Shown piece after piece: positions 52,788 to 61,444 of a DNA stretch of 64,000 bases; within the stretch, counting starts at the first letter, position 1; each line of letters opens with the position of its first letter. The stretch spans positions 1 to 64,000 of the forward strand of contig CASEXH010000007.1 of the NCBI GenBank assembly GCA_949291945.1, read 5' to 3'. The translations under genes were made by a program, and so were the position numbers. The DNA comes from an uncultured Bacillota bacterium (GTDB lineage Bacteria; Bacillota; Clostridia; Lachnospirales; Lachnospiraceae). Below the pieces are notes generated by a model, which worked only from the letters and a program-made list of their open reading frames with translations, did not search any database and was not told the DNA's origin.

Positions 52788-54437
52788 ATGGCTAATGATA
52801 AGATTCTGACGGCTGAACAGGAAACGAAGCTGCGTCAGCCCATTGATGATTATATTGGTAAGATTCAGGAGCAGATCGATGGCCTGAGAAAAGATGGAAC
52901 AGATCAGGTGGTAGCTCTCCAGAATACGATAGATGGTGTAAAAAGAGACCGTTCTCTTTCTAAAGGGGAAAAGGAAAACCGTCTGGTAGAACTCCGCAGA
53001 CAGCTGGAAAAAGCAAAAGCTGTGGAGGCAAAAAATAAAGATGAAGTATCAAAACTGATTTCTCAGGGTGTAAGTTACTTAAACGACCACTTTGACAAAG
53101 AATATTTCCAGCCGGTGAAAGAAAGCTGTGCCCAGGAAAAAATAAAAGCAAAAGAAAAATACAACAGGAAAATTGCAGAACTGGCGAAAGAACACCAGGA
53201 AATCGTTTCAAAGCTTTCCGCTCATCAGGAAATAAAAGACGAAAATTATGTATATAAAAACCGTCGGTTTGACGCAAAGATGGAGCTGGAAAAGGATTAC
53301 CAGACTATAAAAGACAGAAGACATGGAGCATTCAACCACAGATATCATCTGATCGACATGCTCCGTATGTCTAAGTTTACATTTATGGAATCAAGAGCCC
53401 AGAAATGGGAGAACTATAAATATACTTTTAACCGCAGACAGTTCCTTCTGCGGAACGGATTGTATATTGCGATTATCCTGGTATTTATTATGCTGTGTAT
53501 CATCACGCCTATGGTGAAAGGTTCTCCTCTTCTGACCTATAATAACGTGCTGAACATTCTTCAGCAGGCTTCACCGAGAATGTTCCTGGCGCTGGGTGTT
53601 GCAGGCCTGATCCTCCTTGCTGGTACAGACCTGTCAATCGGACGTATGGTCGGTATGGGCATGACCACGGCAACTATTATTATGCACCAGGGGATCAATA
53701 CCGGCGGTGTATTCGGACATATTTTTGATTTTACAGGACTGCCGATCGTAGTAAGAATGATCTTTGCTCTGATCATGTGTATTCTTCTGTGCACGATATT
53801 TACGACTATTGCAGGTTTCTTCACTGCAAAATTCAAGATGCACCCGTTTATTTCAACTATGGCAAACATGCTGATGATCTTCGGTATTGTTACATACGCT
53901 ACAAAAGGTGTATCCTTCGGTGCTATTGAACCTACGATCCCGAATATGGTAATCCCCAAGATCAATGGATTCCCTACCATTATCATCTGGGCTGTGGCAG
54001 CTATCGCTATCGTTTGGTTTATCTGGAATAAAACTACATTCGGAAAAAATCTGTATGCAGTAGGAGGAAACCCTGAAGCGGCTTCTGTTTCCGGTATTTC
54101 TGTATTCGCAGTAACCGTAGGAGCATTTATCCTGGCAGGTATCCTTTATGGATTCGGTTCCTGGCTGGAATGTATCCGTATGGTCGGTTCCGGTTCTGCA
54201 GCTTATGGACAGGGCTGGGAGACAGACGCTATCGCAGCCTGCGTAGTAGGCGGTGTATCCTTTACCGGTGGTATCGGTAAAATCTCCGGAGTGGTTGTAG
54301 GTGTGCTGATCTTTACTGCACTGACCTATTCCCTGACCATTCTGGGTATTGACACAAACCTCCAGTTCGTATTCTCAGGCATTATCATTCTTGTAGCAGT
54401 AACCCTTGACTGTCTGAAATACGTTCAGAAAAAATAA
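52788..54437 (+). CDS. mglC: sugar ABC permease (MglC-type) with long N-terminal coiled-coil extension
   Basis: 549 residues; GGGAGATG precedes the ATG. From residue ~225 (RNGLYIAIILVFIMLCIITP) it is an MglC/RbsC permease with 8-10 membrane helices: LAGTDLSIGRMVGMGMTTAT, FKMHPFISTMANMLMIFGIV, AVGGNPEAASVSGISV, AACVVGGVSFTGGIGKISG. Normal MglC is ~330 residues. The first ~220 residues are hydrophilic, helical and rich in Lys/Glu heptads (VELRRQLEKAKAVEAKNKDE, KEKYNRKIAELAKEHQEIVS), predicted to be a cytoplasmic coiled coil. Function of the extension unknown. Confidence 0.92.
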   Translation: MANDKILTAEQETKLRQPIDDYIGKIQEQIDGLRKDGTDQVVALQNTIDGVKRDRSLSKGEKENRLVELRRQLEKAKAVEAKNKDEVSKLISQGVSYLNDHFDKEYFQPVKESCAQEKIKAKEKYNRKIAELAKEHQEIVSKLSAHQEIKDENYVYKNRRFDAKMELEKDYQTIKDRRHGAFNHRYHLIDMLRMSKFTFMESRAQKWENYKYTFNRRQFLLRNGLYIAIILVFIMLCIITPMVKGSPLLTYNNVLNILQQASPRMFLALGVAGLILLAGTDLSIGRMVGMGMTTATIIMHQGINTGGVFGHIFDFTGLPIVVRMIFALIMCILLCTIFTTIAGFFTAKFKMHPFISTMANMLMIFGIVTYATKGVSFGAIEPTIPNMVIPKINGFPTIIIWAVAAIAIVWFIWNKTTFGKNLYAVGGNPEAASVSGISVFAVTVGAFILAGILYGFGSWLECIRMVGSGSAAYGQGWETDAIAACVVGGVSFTGGIGKISGVVVGVLIFTALTYSLTILGIDTNLQFVFSGIIILVAVTLDCLKYVQKK

Positions 54438-54454
54438 TTATATTCCTGCTCAAA

Positions 54455-54668
54455 GGGGCTGGCGCATAAAGATCCCAGGAGATCTTGGCGGCAGCTTCTT
54501 TGTGCGATAAGCCCGGCAAGCAGCCGCCGTGCTTGCACGAGCGGATATTTGCCGGGCAAGTACAGCGAGCAGCGAAGCAGCGAGCTGTGCGATTATCGCA
54601 GTAATCGTGAGGCGGAGCCGAAACGATTAGATAAGCCGTGCAAGCAGCCGCCGTGCTTGCACGAGCGG
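54455..54668. repeat. intergenic repeat cluster with two 39-base direct repeats
   Basis: Two near-identical copies, 54506-54544 and 54630-54668, both beginning GATAAGCC and ending GCACGAGCGG, differing at two positions; each contains the hairpin GCAAGCA / TGCTTGC. Upstream, GGGGCTGGCGCATAAAGA at 54455 pairs loosely with CTTTGTGCGATAAGCCC, recalling the hairpin repeats at 41130, 60276 and 62740. No coding potential. Probably the terminator region of the mgl operon occupied by a REP-like element. Confidence 0.65.
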
Positions 54669-54670
54669 TA

Positions 54671-54699
54671 CTGACAACCAGCCGAATTTTTGTTATAAT
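54671..54699 (+). promoter_or_regulatory. promoter of the YesMN-type sensor operon
   Basis: CTGACA (54671-54676), 17 bases, TATAAT (54694-54699); gene start 40 bases downstream. Begins two bases after the second 39-base repeat. Confidence 0.7.
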
Positions 54700-54738
54700 A
54701 CTAAAATCGCTAGCTAATTTTGGATTTGGAGAGAAAAT

Positions 54739-56349
54739 ATGGATATATATACAGTTCTTCTGGTAGATGACGAGGAAGAGGTCATACAGGTTATCATGAA
54801 AAAGATCAATTGGGAAGGGCTTGGATTTTCCGTCATCGGCTATGCCAATAACGGGGTGAAAGCTCTGGAAATGGTGGAGGAGTTTCAGCCGGATGTGGTA
54901 ATGACGGATATTAAAATGCCCTATATGGACGGTATGGAACTTTCCGGCAGGATTAAGACAGAGTTTCCGGCTACCAAGATCCTGCTCTTTACCGGCTATG
55001 ATGAATTTGAATACGCAAAAGAGGCGGTCCATCTGGAAGTGGAGGAGTACATACTGAAACCGGTGAATTCCATAGAGCTGACCAAAGTGCTTACCCAGGT
55101 AAAGATCAAGCTGGATCAGGAAATCAGTGAAAAGAGAAATGTGGCTACTCTGGAAAAGCACTATATGGAGTCTCTGCCTCTTCTCCAGGCGGATTTTTAT
55201 TCTGCCCTGATAGAAGGTCAACTGGATCAGAAGGAGATCCGGAAATTTCTTTCCGATTATCAGATTTCTTTTGAGGGACCCCGGCACTGCTGCCTTGTGG
55301 TCCATACTTCTTCTACTCAGCTGCCGGACAATATGCAGCCGCAGCTTCTGGCAACTTCTGTACAGAAGCAGGCCCGGGAGAAATTGGAAGAGAGATGGCG
55401 GAGCAAAAGCTTTTCTTACCTTGGAAATACAGTCATGCTCTGCCAGCTGAGAAATGAAAACGAGATCTCAGAGCTTACGGATGAATGTGACCGGTTCTGC
55501 AAGTATGTCCACAGGATCCTGGGGGCAGTGGTTACTGTGGGAGTCGGCCAGGTCTGCAGGGATATCGCAGAGCTGGCCCAGTCTTATCGGGGAGCCAGAG
55601 AGGCAGTATCCTACAGGGTCCTTTACGGAGCTTCCAGGGCCATCAATATTATGGAGATCGCACCTCAGGAGACACGGCAGCCTCAGAGGGACAACGAGGG
55701 AGAACTGTCGAAGCTTTTTAAGATGATTCGTCTGGGGTCTGAGGAGGAAGTCAGGGAGGAGGCCGGGAAATATCTGACCCGGATGTCTTTTCCGGAAAAA
55801 TCCCTGCAGCAGCACCATATGGACATTATGGAGCTGCTGGGTACTTTGTACAGGTTTGCAGGAAATAATCATATTGCAGAGGAATTTCTTTCCAAAGATA
55901 TGAGGGAGCTTTATGTGCGGCTTCTGGATATGGAACCGGAGGAACTACACAGATGGCTGACGAACATCAGCCTGTTCTTCCGGGAGGATCTGATCCTGGC
56001 CAGGAGCAGATCTACCCAGTCCTTCGTCTCCAAGGCAGAAGAGTATGTACGGAATAATTACAGCGATGAGAATCTTTCTCTGGACAGTATCTGTCAGGTT
56101 CTGGGAGTATCTAACTCTTACTTTTCCACTGCCTTTAAGAAAGAAACGGGGAAATCCTTTACCGGATATCTGACAGATTACCGAATGGATCAGGCTGCAA
56201 GGCTTCTTATCGAGACCAGTGAAAAAAGTTATATTATCGGCAGAAGTGTAGGATATACAGATCCGAATTACTTCAGCTATGTTTTTAAGCGGAGATTCGG
56301 CGTATCTCCCTCAAAGTACAGGACGGAGCATGGAACAAGTGAGAAATAA
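54739..56349 (+). CDS. YesN-type response regulator with AraC DNA-binding domain
   Basis: 536 residues. Receiver domain (1-125) with D10/D11 and phospho-acceptor D57 in VVMTDIKMPYMDG; long middle domain; C-terminal AraC-type double helix-turn-helix (about 435-530): LSLDSICQVLGVSNSYFSTA, FKKETGKSFTGYLTDYRMDQ, GYTDPNYFSYVFKRRFGVSP. Partner of the histidine kinase that overlaps its end. Likely activates the neighbouring mgl operon, by position. Confidence 0.93.
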   Translation: MDIYTVLLVDDEEEVIQVIMKKINWEGLGFSVIGYANNGVKALEMVEEFQPDVVMTDIKMPYMDGMELSGRIKTEFPATKILLFTGYDEFEYAKEAVHLEVEEYILKPVNSIELTKVLTQVKIKLDQEISEKRNVATLEKHYMESLPLLQADFYSALIEGQLDQKEIRKFLSDYQISFEGPRHCCLVVHTSSTQLPDNMQPQLLATSVQKQAREKLEERWRSKSFSYLGNTVMLCQLRNENEISELTDECDRFCKYVHRILGAVVTVGVGQVCRDIAELAQSYRGAREAVSYRVLYGASRAINIMEIAPQETRQPQRDNEGELSKLFKMIRLGSEEEVREEAGKYLTRMSFPEKSLQQHHMDIMELLGTLYRFAGNNHIAEEFLSKDMRELYVRLLDMEPEELHRWLTNISLFFREDLILARSRSTQSFVSKAEEYVRNNYSDENLSLDSICQVLGVSNSYFSTAFKKETGKSFTGYLTDYRMDQAARLLIETSEKSYIIGRSVGYTDPNYFSYVFKRRFGVSPSKYRTEHGTSEK

Positions 56350-58207
56350 GTTTTTGAAATATTTGAACAGACTAAAACCCAGGGGAATGCAAACAACACT
56401 TATGTTTTCCTTTTCTGTGATCTCGGTGTTCATCATGCTGATCCTGGGGACAGTGCTGTATATACGTTTTTCTAACGTATCCCGTGATGAGATCGTAGAG
56501 ACTACCAGAAAGCTTATGGAGCAAACCGGAGAAAATCTGGAGGATTATCTGGTGAGCATGCGCCAGATTTCTGATGCAGTGTATTATAATGTAGTGAAAG
56601 AAAGTGATTTTTCCACCCAGGAAAGCTCGATCCAAAAAGGCATGAATCTCCTCTATGAGGCTAACCGGGACAACTTGAGGAGCATTGCCATATACAATAA
56701 TTACGGAAGCCTTATGGCGGCGGAGCCTGTGGCTTCCCAGAAGGAAGATCCCAATGTGACAAAGCAGAGCTGGTATCAGAACGCTATGGAGGAAATGGAA
56801 AATATGCATTTTTCCACTCCTCATATCCAGAACCTGTTTGACGACGGCACCATGGGATATTATTGGGTCATCACTTTAAGCCGGGCGGTGGAGCTTACCG
56901 AAGGGGGAGATTCCCGGACGGGAGTCCTTCTGGTAGATATGGACTATTCCAGTATTTCCCGTATGATGGACCAGATCAATACGGCCAACAGCGGTCAGTA
57001 TTTCTATCTCTGCGACAGCAATGGGGAGATCATCTATCATCCCAGGCAGGTGCAGATCAGCGATGGGATTTTTGAAGAAAATAACCAGGCTGCTGCAAAT
57101 TATAAAGAAGGGATCTATGATGAAAACTTTCACGGGGAACACAGGAAGGTTCTGGTGAATACGGTCAGTTATACAGGCTGGAAGCTGGTAGGGGTGATCC
57201 CCTATTCTACTTTTACCCATGGGATGCTGAATATCCGGTACTTTATCATGATGCTGATACTGCTTATGGCTATGATGCTTGCCTTTGTAAACAGAATGGT
57301 CTCTGTGTGGATATCCAGTCCCCTTCTGAAACTGAATGATTCTGTGAAGGGTTATGAAGCGGGGGAAGAACCGCAGATCTATATCGGCGGCTCTCAGGAG
57401 ATCCGCCATCTGGGATATTCCATACAAAAGTCCTACGAACAGATCGATGACCTTATGAAGAAAATTGTCCTGGAGCAGAATGAGCGGAGAAAAAGCGAAC
57501 TGGATGCTCTCCAAAGCCAGATCAACCCTCACTTTTTATATAATACTCTGGAATCCATTACCTGGATGGTAGAGGGAGAGAAAAATGATGAGGCTGCCTT
57601 TATGATCACCCAGCTGGCAAAGTTTTTCCGGATCAGCCTCTCCAAAGGGAGAACAGTGATCAGTATCAAGGATGAACTGCAGCATGCTCAGAGTTATATG
57701 AACATACAGAAGGTTCGGTATAAGAATGCATTTTCCGTTATATTTGATGTGGAGGAAGAGGTATGTTCCTGCTGTACGGTGAAGCTGGTCCTTCAGCCTA
57801 TCCTGGAAAATGCTATCAGCTATGGGGTCAGTGCCATGGACGAAGGAGGAGAAATCCGGATCACAGGACGAAAGGAAGACGGAAAGGTGATTCTGACTGT
57901 AACAGACAATGGCATCGGCATGTCCTGGGAAGAAGCGGCATTTGTCCTTACAGACAATACAAGGGTGCCTAAGCGAGGCTCCGGCGTAGGTCTGGTAAAT
58001 GTGAACAACCGGATCCAGCTGCTTTTTGGGAAAGAATACGGGCTGAAAATAGAAAGCGAGCCTGATGAAGGAACTGCTGTATCTATCATTATTCCGGCAG
58101 TGCCCTATACAGAGGAGAACAGAAAGATCCTGGAGAAGGGCTATCTGTTCGGTAAGGATGTGATCAAGAAGATTGAAGACGCAGGTATGGAAGATGAAAA
58201 ACAGTAA
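56330..58207 (+). CDS. YesM-type sensor histidine kinase
   Basis: 625 residues from ATG 56330 (MEQVRNKFLKYLNRLKPRGM), overlapping the regulator by 20 bases; the upstream frame from 56279 is regulator sequence out of phase. Membrane helix (25-45), extracellular dCache-type sensor domain, second helix (about 300-325), HAMP, His_kinase box LDALQSQINPHFLYNTLES with H401, HATPase with NAISYG and DNGIGMSW. Located upstream of two sugar-binding proteins that may present ligand to its sensor domain. Confidence 0.92.
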   Translation: MEQVRNKFLKYLNRLKPRGMQTTLMFSFSVISVFIMLILGTVLYIRFSNVSRDEIVETTRKLMEQTGENLEDYLVSMRQISDAVYYNVVKESDFSTQESSIQKGMNLLYEANRDNLRSIAIYNNYGSLMAAEPVASQKEDPNVTKQSWYQNAMEEMENMHFSTPHIQNLFDDGTMGYYWVITLSRAVELTEGGDSRTGVLLVDMDYSSISRMMDQINTANSGQYFYLCDSNGEIIYHPRQVQISDGIFEENNQAAANYKEGIYDENFHGEHRKVLVNTVSYTGWKLVGVIPYSTFTHGMLNIRYFIMMLILLMAMMLAFVNRMVSVWISSPLLKLNDSVKGYEAGEEPQIYIGGSQEIRHLGYSIQKSYEQIDDLMKKIVLEQNERRKSELDALQSQINPHFLYNTLESITWMVEGEKNDEAAFMITQLAKFFRISLSKGRTVISIKDELQHAQSYMNIQKVRYKNAFSVIFDVEEEVCSCCTVKLVLQPILENAISYGVSAMDEGGEIRITGRKEDGKVILTVTDNGIGMSWEEAAFVLTDNTRVPKRGSGVGLVNVNNRIQLLFGKEYGLKIESEPDEGTAVSIIIPAVPYTEENRKILEKGYLFGKDVIKKIEDAGMEDEKQ

Positions 58208-59165
58208 AAAAGTATTTATCCTTACGGAGGCAGTCCTGGGGTTTCTGGTCTTGATCCTGGCAGTGATCATGCTTTTGGACAGAAACGGAAAGGAACCTTA
58301 CAAGGTTTCTGTGATCGTTGAAAATTCCGAGGACAACCAGTGGGCGGCCTTTCGTTATGGCCTGAGGATGGCGGCGAAAGACCGGCAGGTGGAGGTCTCT
58401 GTGGTGCCTACAGAAGGAGCCATGACCCTGGAAGAAGAGCAAGAGCTTATAGAACAGGAAATCTATAACGGGGCCGACGGGATCATCCTTCAGCCGGTCC
58501 CCGGCTCAGATACAGAAGAGATGCTGAAAAAAATTATGAAAAAGGTGCCGGTGATGCTGGTGGGATCTGCAGCTGCCAAGGAGGGTGCGGAAACTTTTCC
58601 GGTGACACAGCCGGATAATTATGCTATGGGGCAGGCCCTGGCAGAAGAACTGATCCGGGACTGTGCGGGTAATCTCCGAGGAAAGTCTCTGGGGATCGTT
58701 TCCTGTGCCGGGGATTCTCAGGCGGTCCAGGAACGAAGTGCAGGATTCCAGGAGGCTCTGAAGGGTATGGGAACCCGGGTGAGCTGGAATGTAGAAGGTG
58801 TTTTTGGAGAGGAAGAGACCAATTCTTTGGAGTCTCTGCCGAAGGTGGATTTTGTCATTGCCCTGGATGATGGGAGTACAACGGCGGCGGGAGAGTATTC
58901 TGCGTCAAATGATCTCCACGGAGCCATTGTCTATGGGATCGGAAACTCTACAGAGGCAGTTTACTATCTGGATACCGGGAGAACCCAGTGTCTGGTAGTG
59001 CCGGATGAATTTAACGTAGGGTATCAGGGGCTGGATGAAATCTCCCGGAAGCTGGGGCATTCCTTCCGAAAGATGGAGGACCGGCAGACTGCTTACACGG
59101 TGATCCGCAGAGATACCCTTTTCACAGAGGAGAATCAGGAGCTGCTCTTTACCATGAGTCAGTAA
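58194..59165 (+). CDS. membrane-anchored sugar-binding protein (sensor accessory)
   Basis: 323 residues from ATG 58194, overlapping the kinase end by 14 bases. An N-terminal helix (VFILTEAVLGFLVLILAVIM) without lipobox cysteine anchors a periplasmic-binding-protein type I (LacI/RbsB) domain: KVSVIVENSEDNQWAAFRYG, GADGIILQPVPGSDTEEMLK, LGIVSCAGDSQAVQERSAGF, VDFVIALDDGSTTAAGEY. Being coupled to the kinase, not to a transporter, it likely works as ligand-binding co-sensor. Its ligand pocket residues differ from MglB, so it may bind another sugar. Confidence 0.85.
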   Translation: MKNSKKVFILTEAVLGFLVLILAVIMLLDRNGKEPYKVSVIVENSEDNQWAAFRYGLRMAAKDRQVEVSVVPTEGAMTLEEEQELIEQEIYNGADGIILQPVPGSDTEEMLKKIMKKVPVMLVGSAAAKEGAETFPVTQPDNYAMGQALAEELIRDCAGNLRGKSLGIVSCAGDSQAVQERSAGFQEALKGMGTRVSWNVEGVFGEEETNSLESLPKVDFVIALDDGSTTAAGEYSASNDLHGAIVYGIGNSTEAVYYLDTGRTQCLVVPDEFNVGYQGLDEISRKLGHSFRKMEDRQTAYTVIRRDTLFTEENQELLFTMSQ

Positions 59166-59178
59166 AAAGAGGTATGAG

Positions 59179-60231
59179 ATGAAAAATAAAAAGGTTTTAG
59201 CGGCAGGGCTGGCCTTCTGCGTAAGTCTTCAGGGGCTGGTTTCCTGTGCGGAAGAGGAACGATTAGAGACTGTCCGGGCTCAGATCGGAGTAGCCTGTTA
59301 TGATCAGGACGATATATTTATAAGTGAGCTGCTGGACTGTGTAGAAGAAGAACTGGGCCTGTTGGAAGATCATACTTTTCAGGCAACGGTAACTGTCCGG
59401 GACGGCGCAGGTTCCCAGAAGATTCAGAACGATCAGGTAGAGGAGCTTATCAATGCAGGCTGCGATATCCTCTGTATCAATCTGGTGGACCGGGCGGATC
59501 CTTCAGAGATTATAGACCTTGCCAGAGAAAATGAGGTGCCCATCATTTTCTTTAACCGGGAGCCTGTAGCAGAGGATATGCTTCAGTGGGAAAAATTGTA
59601 TTACGTAGGCGCAGATGCTAAACAGTCGGGAATCATGCAGGGAGAACTGGCGGCAGAGGCCATTAAGGAGAATCCACAGATCGACCGGAATAAGGACGGA
59701 AAGATTCAGTATGTGGTCCTGGAAGGAGAGCCGGGACATCAGGATGCCATCATCCGGACGGAAAACGCTGTGGAGACGCTGAGAGACCAGGGAATAGAGC
59801 TTGAAAAGCTCAGTTATGGCATTGCAAACTGGAACCGGGCTCAGGCGGAAAATCGTATGCTCCAGATGATCAGCCAGCATCAGAATCAGATCGAACTGGT
59901 TCTGGCTAATAATGACGCTATGGCCCTTGGGGCTCTTGATGCTTATAAGAAACTGAACCGGACAGAATCGGCCCTTCCCGTATTCTTCGGCATCGACGGG
60001 ACCAGGGAAGGGCTGGAAGCCATTAAAGAACAGAAGATGGCAGGAACCGTGTATAATGACAAGGAAGGTCAAGCGCAGGCCATTGTAAAGCTGGCAAAAG
60101 CGCTGGTTACCGGCAGAGGAATGTCAGATATAGAGTTTGAAAAGGAAAAATATATCTATCTTCCCTATGCAAAAGTTACCCTTGACAATGTGGAAGATTA
60201 TATAGAAACAGAGCAGAATCAGGAGAAATAA
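59179..60231 (+). CDS. mglB: galactose-binding (MglB-type) lipoprotein, canonical order
   Basis: 350 residues; AAAGAGG precedes the ATG. Lipobox LVSC (about C23). Canonical order: IGVACYDQDDIFISELLDCV, CDILCINLVDRADPSEIIDL, VPIIFFNREPVAED, YYVGADAKQSGIMQGELA, calcium loop DRNKDGKIQYVV, EGEPGHQDAIIRT, LVLANNDAMALGALDAYK, FFGIDGTREGLEAIK. Matches galactose/glucose-binding protein over the full length. Last gene of the sensor operon, 14 bases after the membrane-anchored binding protein. It may feed the kinase, the mgl transporter, or both. It provides the reference order against the permuted paralogue at 49757. Confidence 0.93.
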   Translation: MKNKKVLAAGLAFCVSLQGLVSCAEEERLETVRAQIGVACYDQDDIFISELLDCVEEELGLLEDHTFQATVTVRDGAGSQKIQNDQVEELINAGCDILCINLVDRADPSEIIDLARENEVPIIFFNREPVAEDMLQWEKLYYVGADAKQSGIMQGELAAEAIKENPQIDRNKDGKIQYVVLEGEPGHQDAIIRTENAVETLRDQGIELEKLSYGIANWNRAQAENRMLQMISQHQNQIELVLANNDAMALGALDAYKKLNRTESALPVFFGIDGTREGLEAIKEQKMAGTVYNDKEGQAQAIVKLAKALVTGRGMSDIEFEKEKYIYLPYAKVTLDNVEDYIETEQNQEK

Positions 60232-60275
60232 ATATAAGTGTTTCCCTGACCCAGTGCTTTATGTTATAATATTTT

Positions 60276-60310
60276 ACGGGGCTGTCGTATAAATGATACG
60301 GCAGTCCCGT
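60276..60310. repeat. hairpin repeat/terminator after sensor operon
   Basis: ACGGGGCTGTCGTAT (60276-60290) pairs with ATACGGCAGTCCCGT (60296-60310) fully when two G-U pairs are allowed; loop AAATG. The GGGCTGTCG core is shared with hairpins at 41130 and 62740. A TATAAT at 60265-60270 just before it could make the hairpin the very 5' end of a short transcript. Confidence 0.6.
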
Positions 60311-60374
60311 TTATCAGCTGAGGACCCGTGATCTGCAGATCCGGGGAAATCTGCAGATCATTTATGATAAAGGG

Positions 60375-61148
60375 ATGAGAATTGTGCTAGAGATCATTGT
60401 TTGCTTTATTGCAGGAATGGGAGCTGGACTGGGCACCGGCTTTGCAGGGATGAGCGCTGCCGCTGTGATCAGTCCCATGCTGATCACTTTTTTGGGTATG
60501 CCGGCTTATCAGGCGGTAGGCATTGCCCTTGCCAGCGATGTTTTGGCCAGTGCCGCCAGTGCTTACACTTATGGAAAGAATAAAAATCTGGATATCCGCA
60601 ACGGCCTGATCATGATGGCCGCTGTCCTAATTATGACCATGGTGGGAAGCTGGCTGGCAAGTCTTATGCCGGACAGCACTATGGGGAGCTTTTCCGTGAT
60701 CATGACATTTCTTCTGGGCGTGAAATTTATTGCCAAGCCTGTTATGACCACTAAAGAGATTATGAATGGAGTAAGCAAAAGGGTCCGGATGATCCAGTCG
60801 GTTGTCTGCGGTATTGTTATCGGTTTCATCTGCGGATTTGTAGGAGCAGGAGGGGGAATGATGATGCTGCTGATCCTGACCTCTGTTCTGGGCTATGAAC
60901 TGAAAACCGCTGTGGGGACCAGCGTTTTTATCATGACCTTTACAGCGTTTACCGGAGCTGTGAGTCATTTCGCTATTGGTGGACTGCCGGATATAGGATG
61001 CCTGGTACTCTGTATCATCTTCACCCTGATCTGGGCCGAAATTGCAGCCCGGTTCGCAAACAAAGCAGAGCCCATCACCCTAAACCGTGTGACCGGAGCC
61101 GTCCTGGTAATCCTGGGCCTGGTAATGATAGGAGTAAATTTGCTATGA
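60375..61148 (+). CDS. TSUP (TauE/SafE) family permease
   Basis: 257 residues with about eight membrane helices. GMGAGLGTGFAGMSAAAVIS and, in the second half, GFICGFVGAGGGMMMLLILT are the paired G-rich motifs of TauE/SafE (DUF81) exporters, which move sulfite, sulfoacetate or similar organic anions. Start ATG 60375 is close to AAAGGG; the GTG at 60384 would have better spacing. No sulfur-metabolism genes adjoin it. Its stop codon lies inside a 12-base inverted repeat of the following repeat element. Confidence 0.88.
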   Translation: MRIVLEIIVCFIAGMGAGLGTGFAGMSAAAVISPMLITFLGMPAYQAVGIALASDVLASAASAYTYGKNKNLDIRNGLIMMAAVLIMTMVGSWLASLMPDSTMGSFSVIMTFLLGVKFIAKPVMTTKEIMNGVSKRVRMIQSVVCGIVIGFICGFVGAGGGMMMLLILTSVLGYELKTAVGTSVFIMTFTAFTGAVSHFAIGGLPDIGCLVLCIIFTLIWAEIAARFANKAEPITLNRVTGAVLVILGLVMIGVNLL

Positions 61149-61313
61149 AAGCCCAGTCTCAAAGCATAGGCCCATGGACTGCTTGCAGTCCGATGGGACT
61201 AAGCTTTAGAGACGCTAACCGTCATGAACAAGTAGGCCGCCAGGCCGGATTGTGAATGAAGGTTCAGGATTACGGGAGTGGGCAGCACGGAGTAATCCTG
61301 AGGGCTTTCATAG
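61143..61313. repeat. structured repeat unit, copy 1, with flanking 12-base inverted repeat
   Basis: CTATGAAAGCCC (61143-61154) is mirrored exactly by GGGCTTTCATAG (61302-61313). Between them lies the 97-base unit 61153-61249 and a hairpin TCAGGATTAC (61264-61273) / GTAATCCTGA (61292-61301). The 97-base unit contains a long stem around GGACTG-CTTG-CAGTCC. No coding potential; a structured RNA or small mobile repeat. Confidence 0.65.
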
Positions 61314-61322
61314 ACCGTAGAA

Positions 61323-61419
61323 CCAGTCTCAAAGCATAGGCCCATGGACTGCTTGCAGTCCGATGGGCCTATGCTTTAGAGACGCTAACCGTCATGAACA
61401 AGTAGGCCGCCAGGCCGGA
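61323..61419. repeat. structured 97-base repeat unit, copy 2
   Basis: Identical to 61153-61249 except for two bases near the middle. Here the arms are fully complementary: GTCTC, AAGCATAGGCCCAT, GGACTG, loop CTTG, CAGTCC, ATGGGCCTATGCTT, GAGAC. In copy 1 the two differences break two pairs of the same stem. It ends 26 bases before birA, so it may also act as birA leader. Confidence 0.7.
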
Positions 61420-61444
61420 AGATTATTATAATGGGGGAGAGAGA

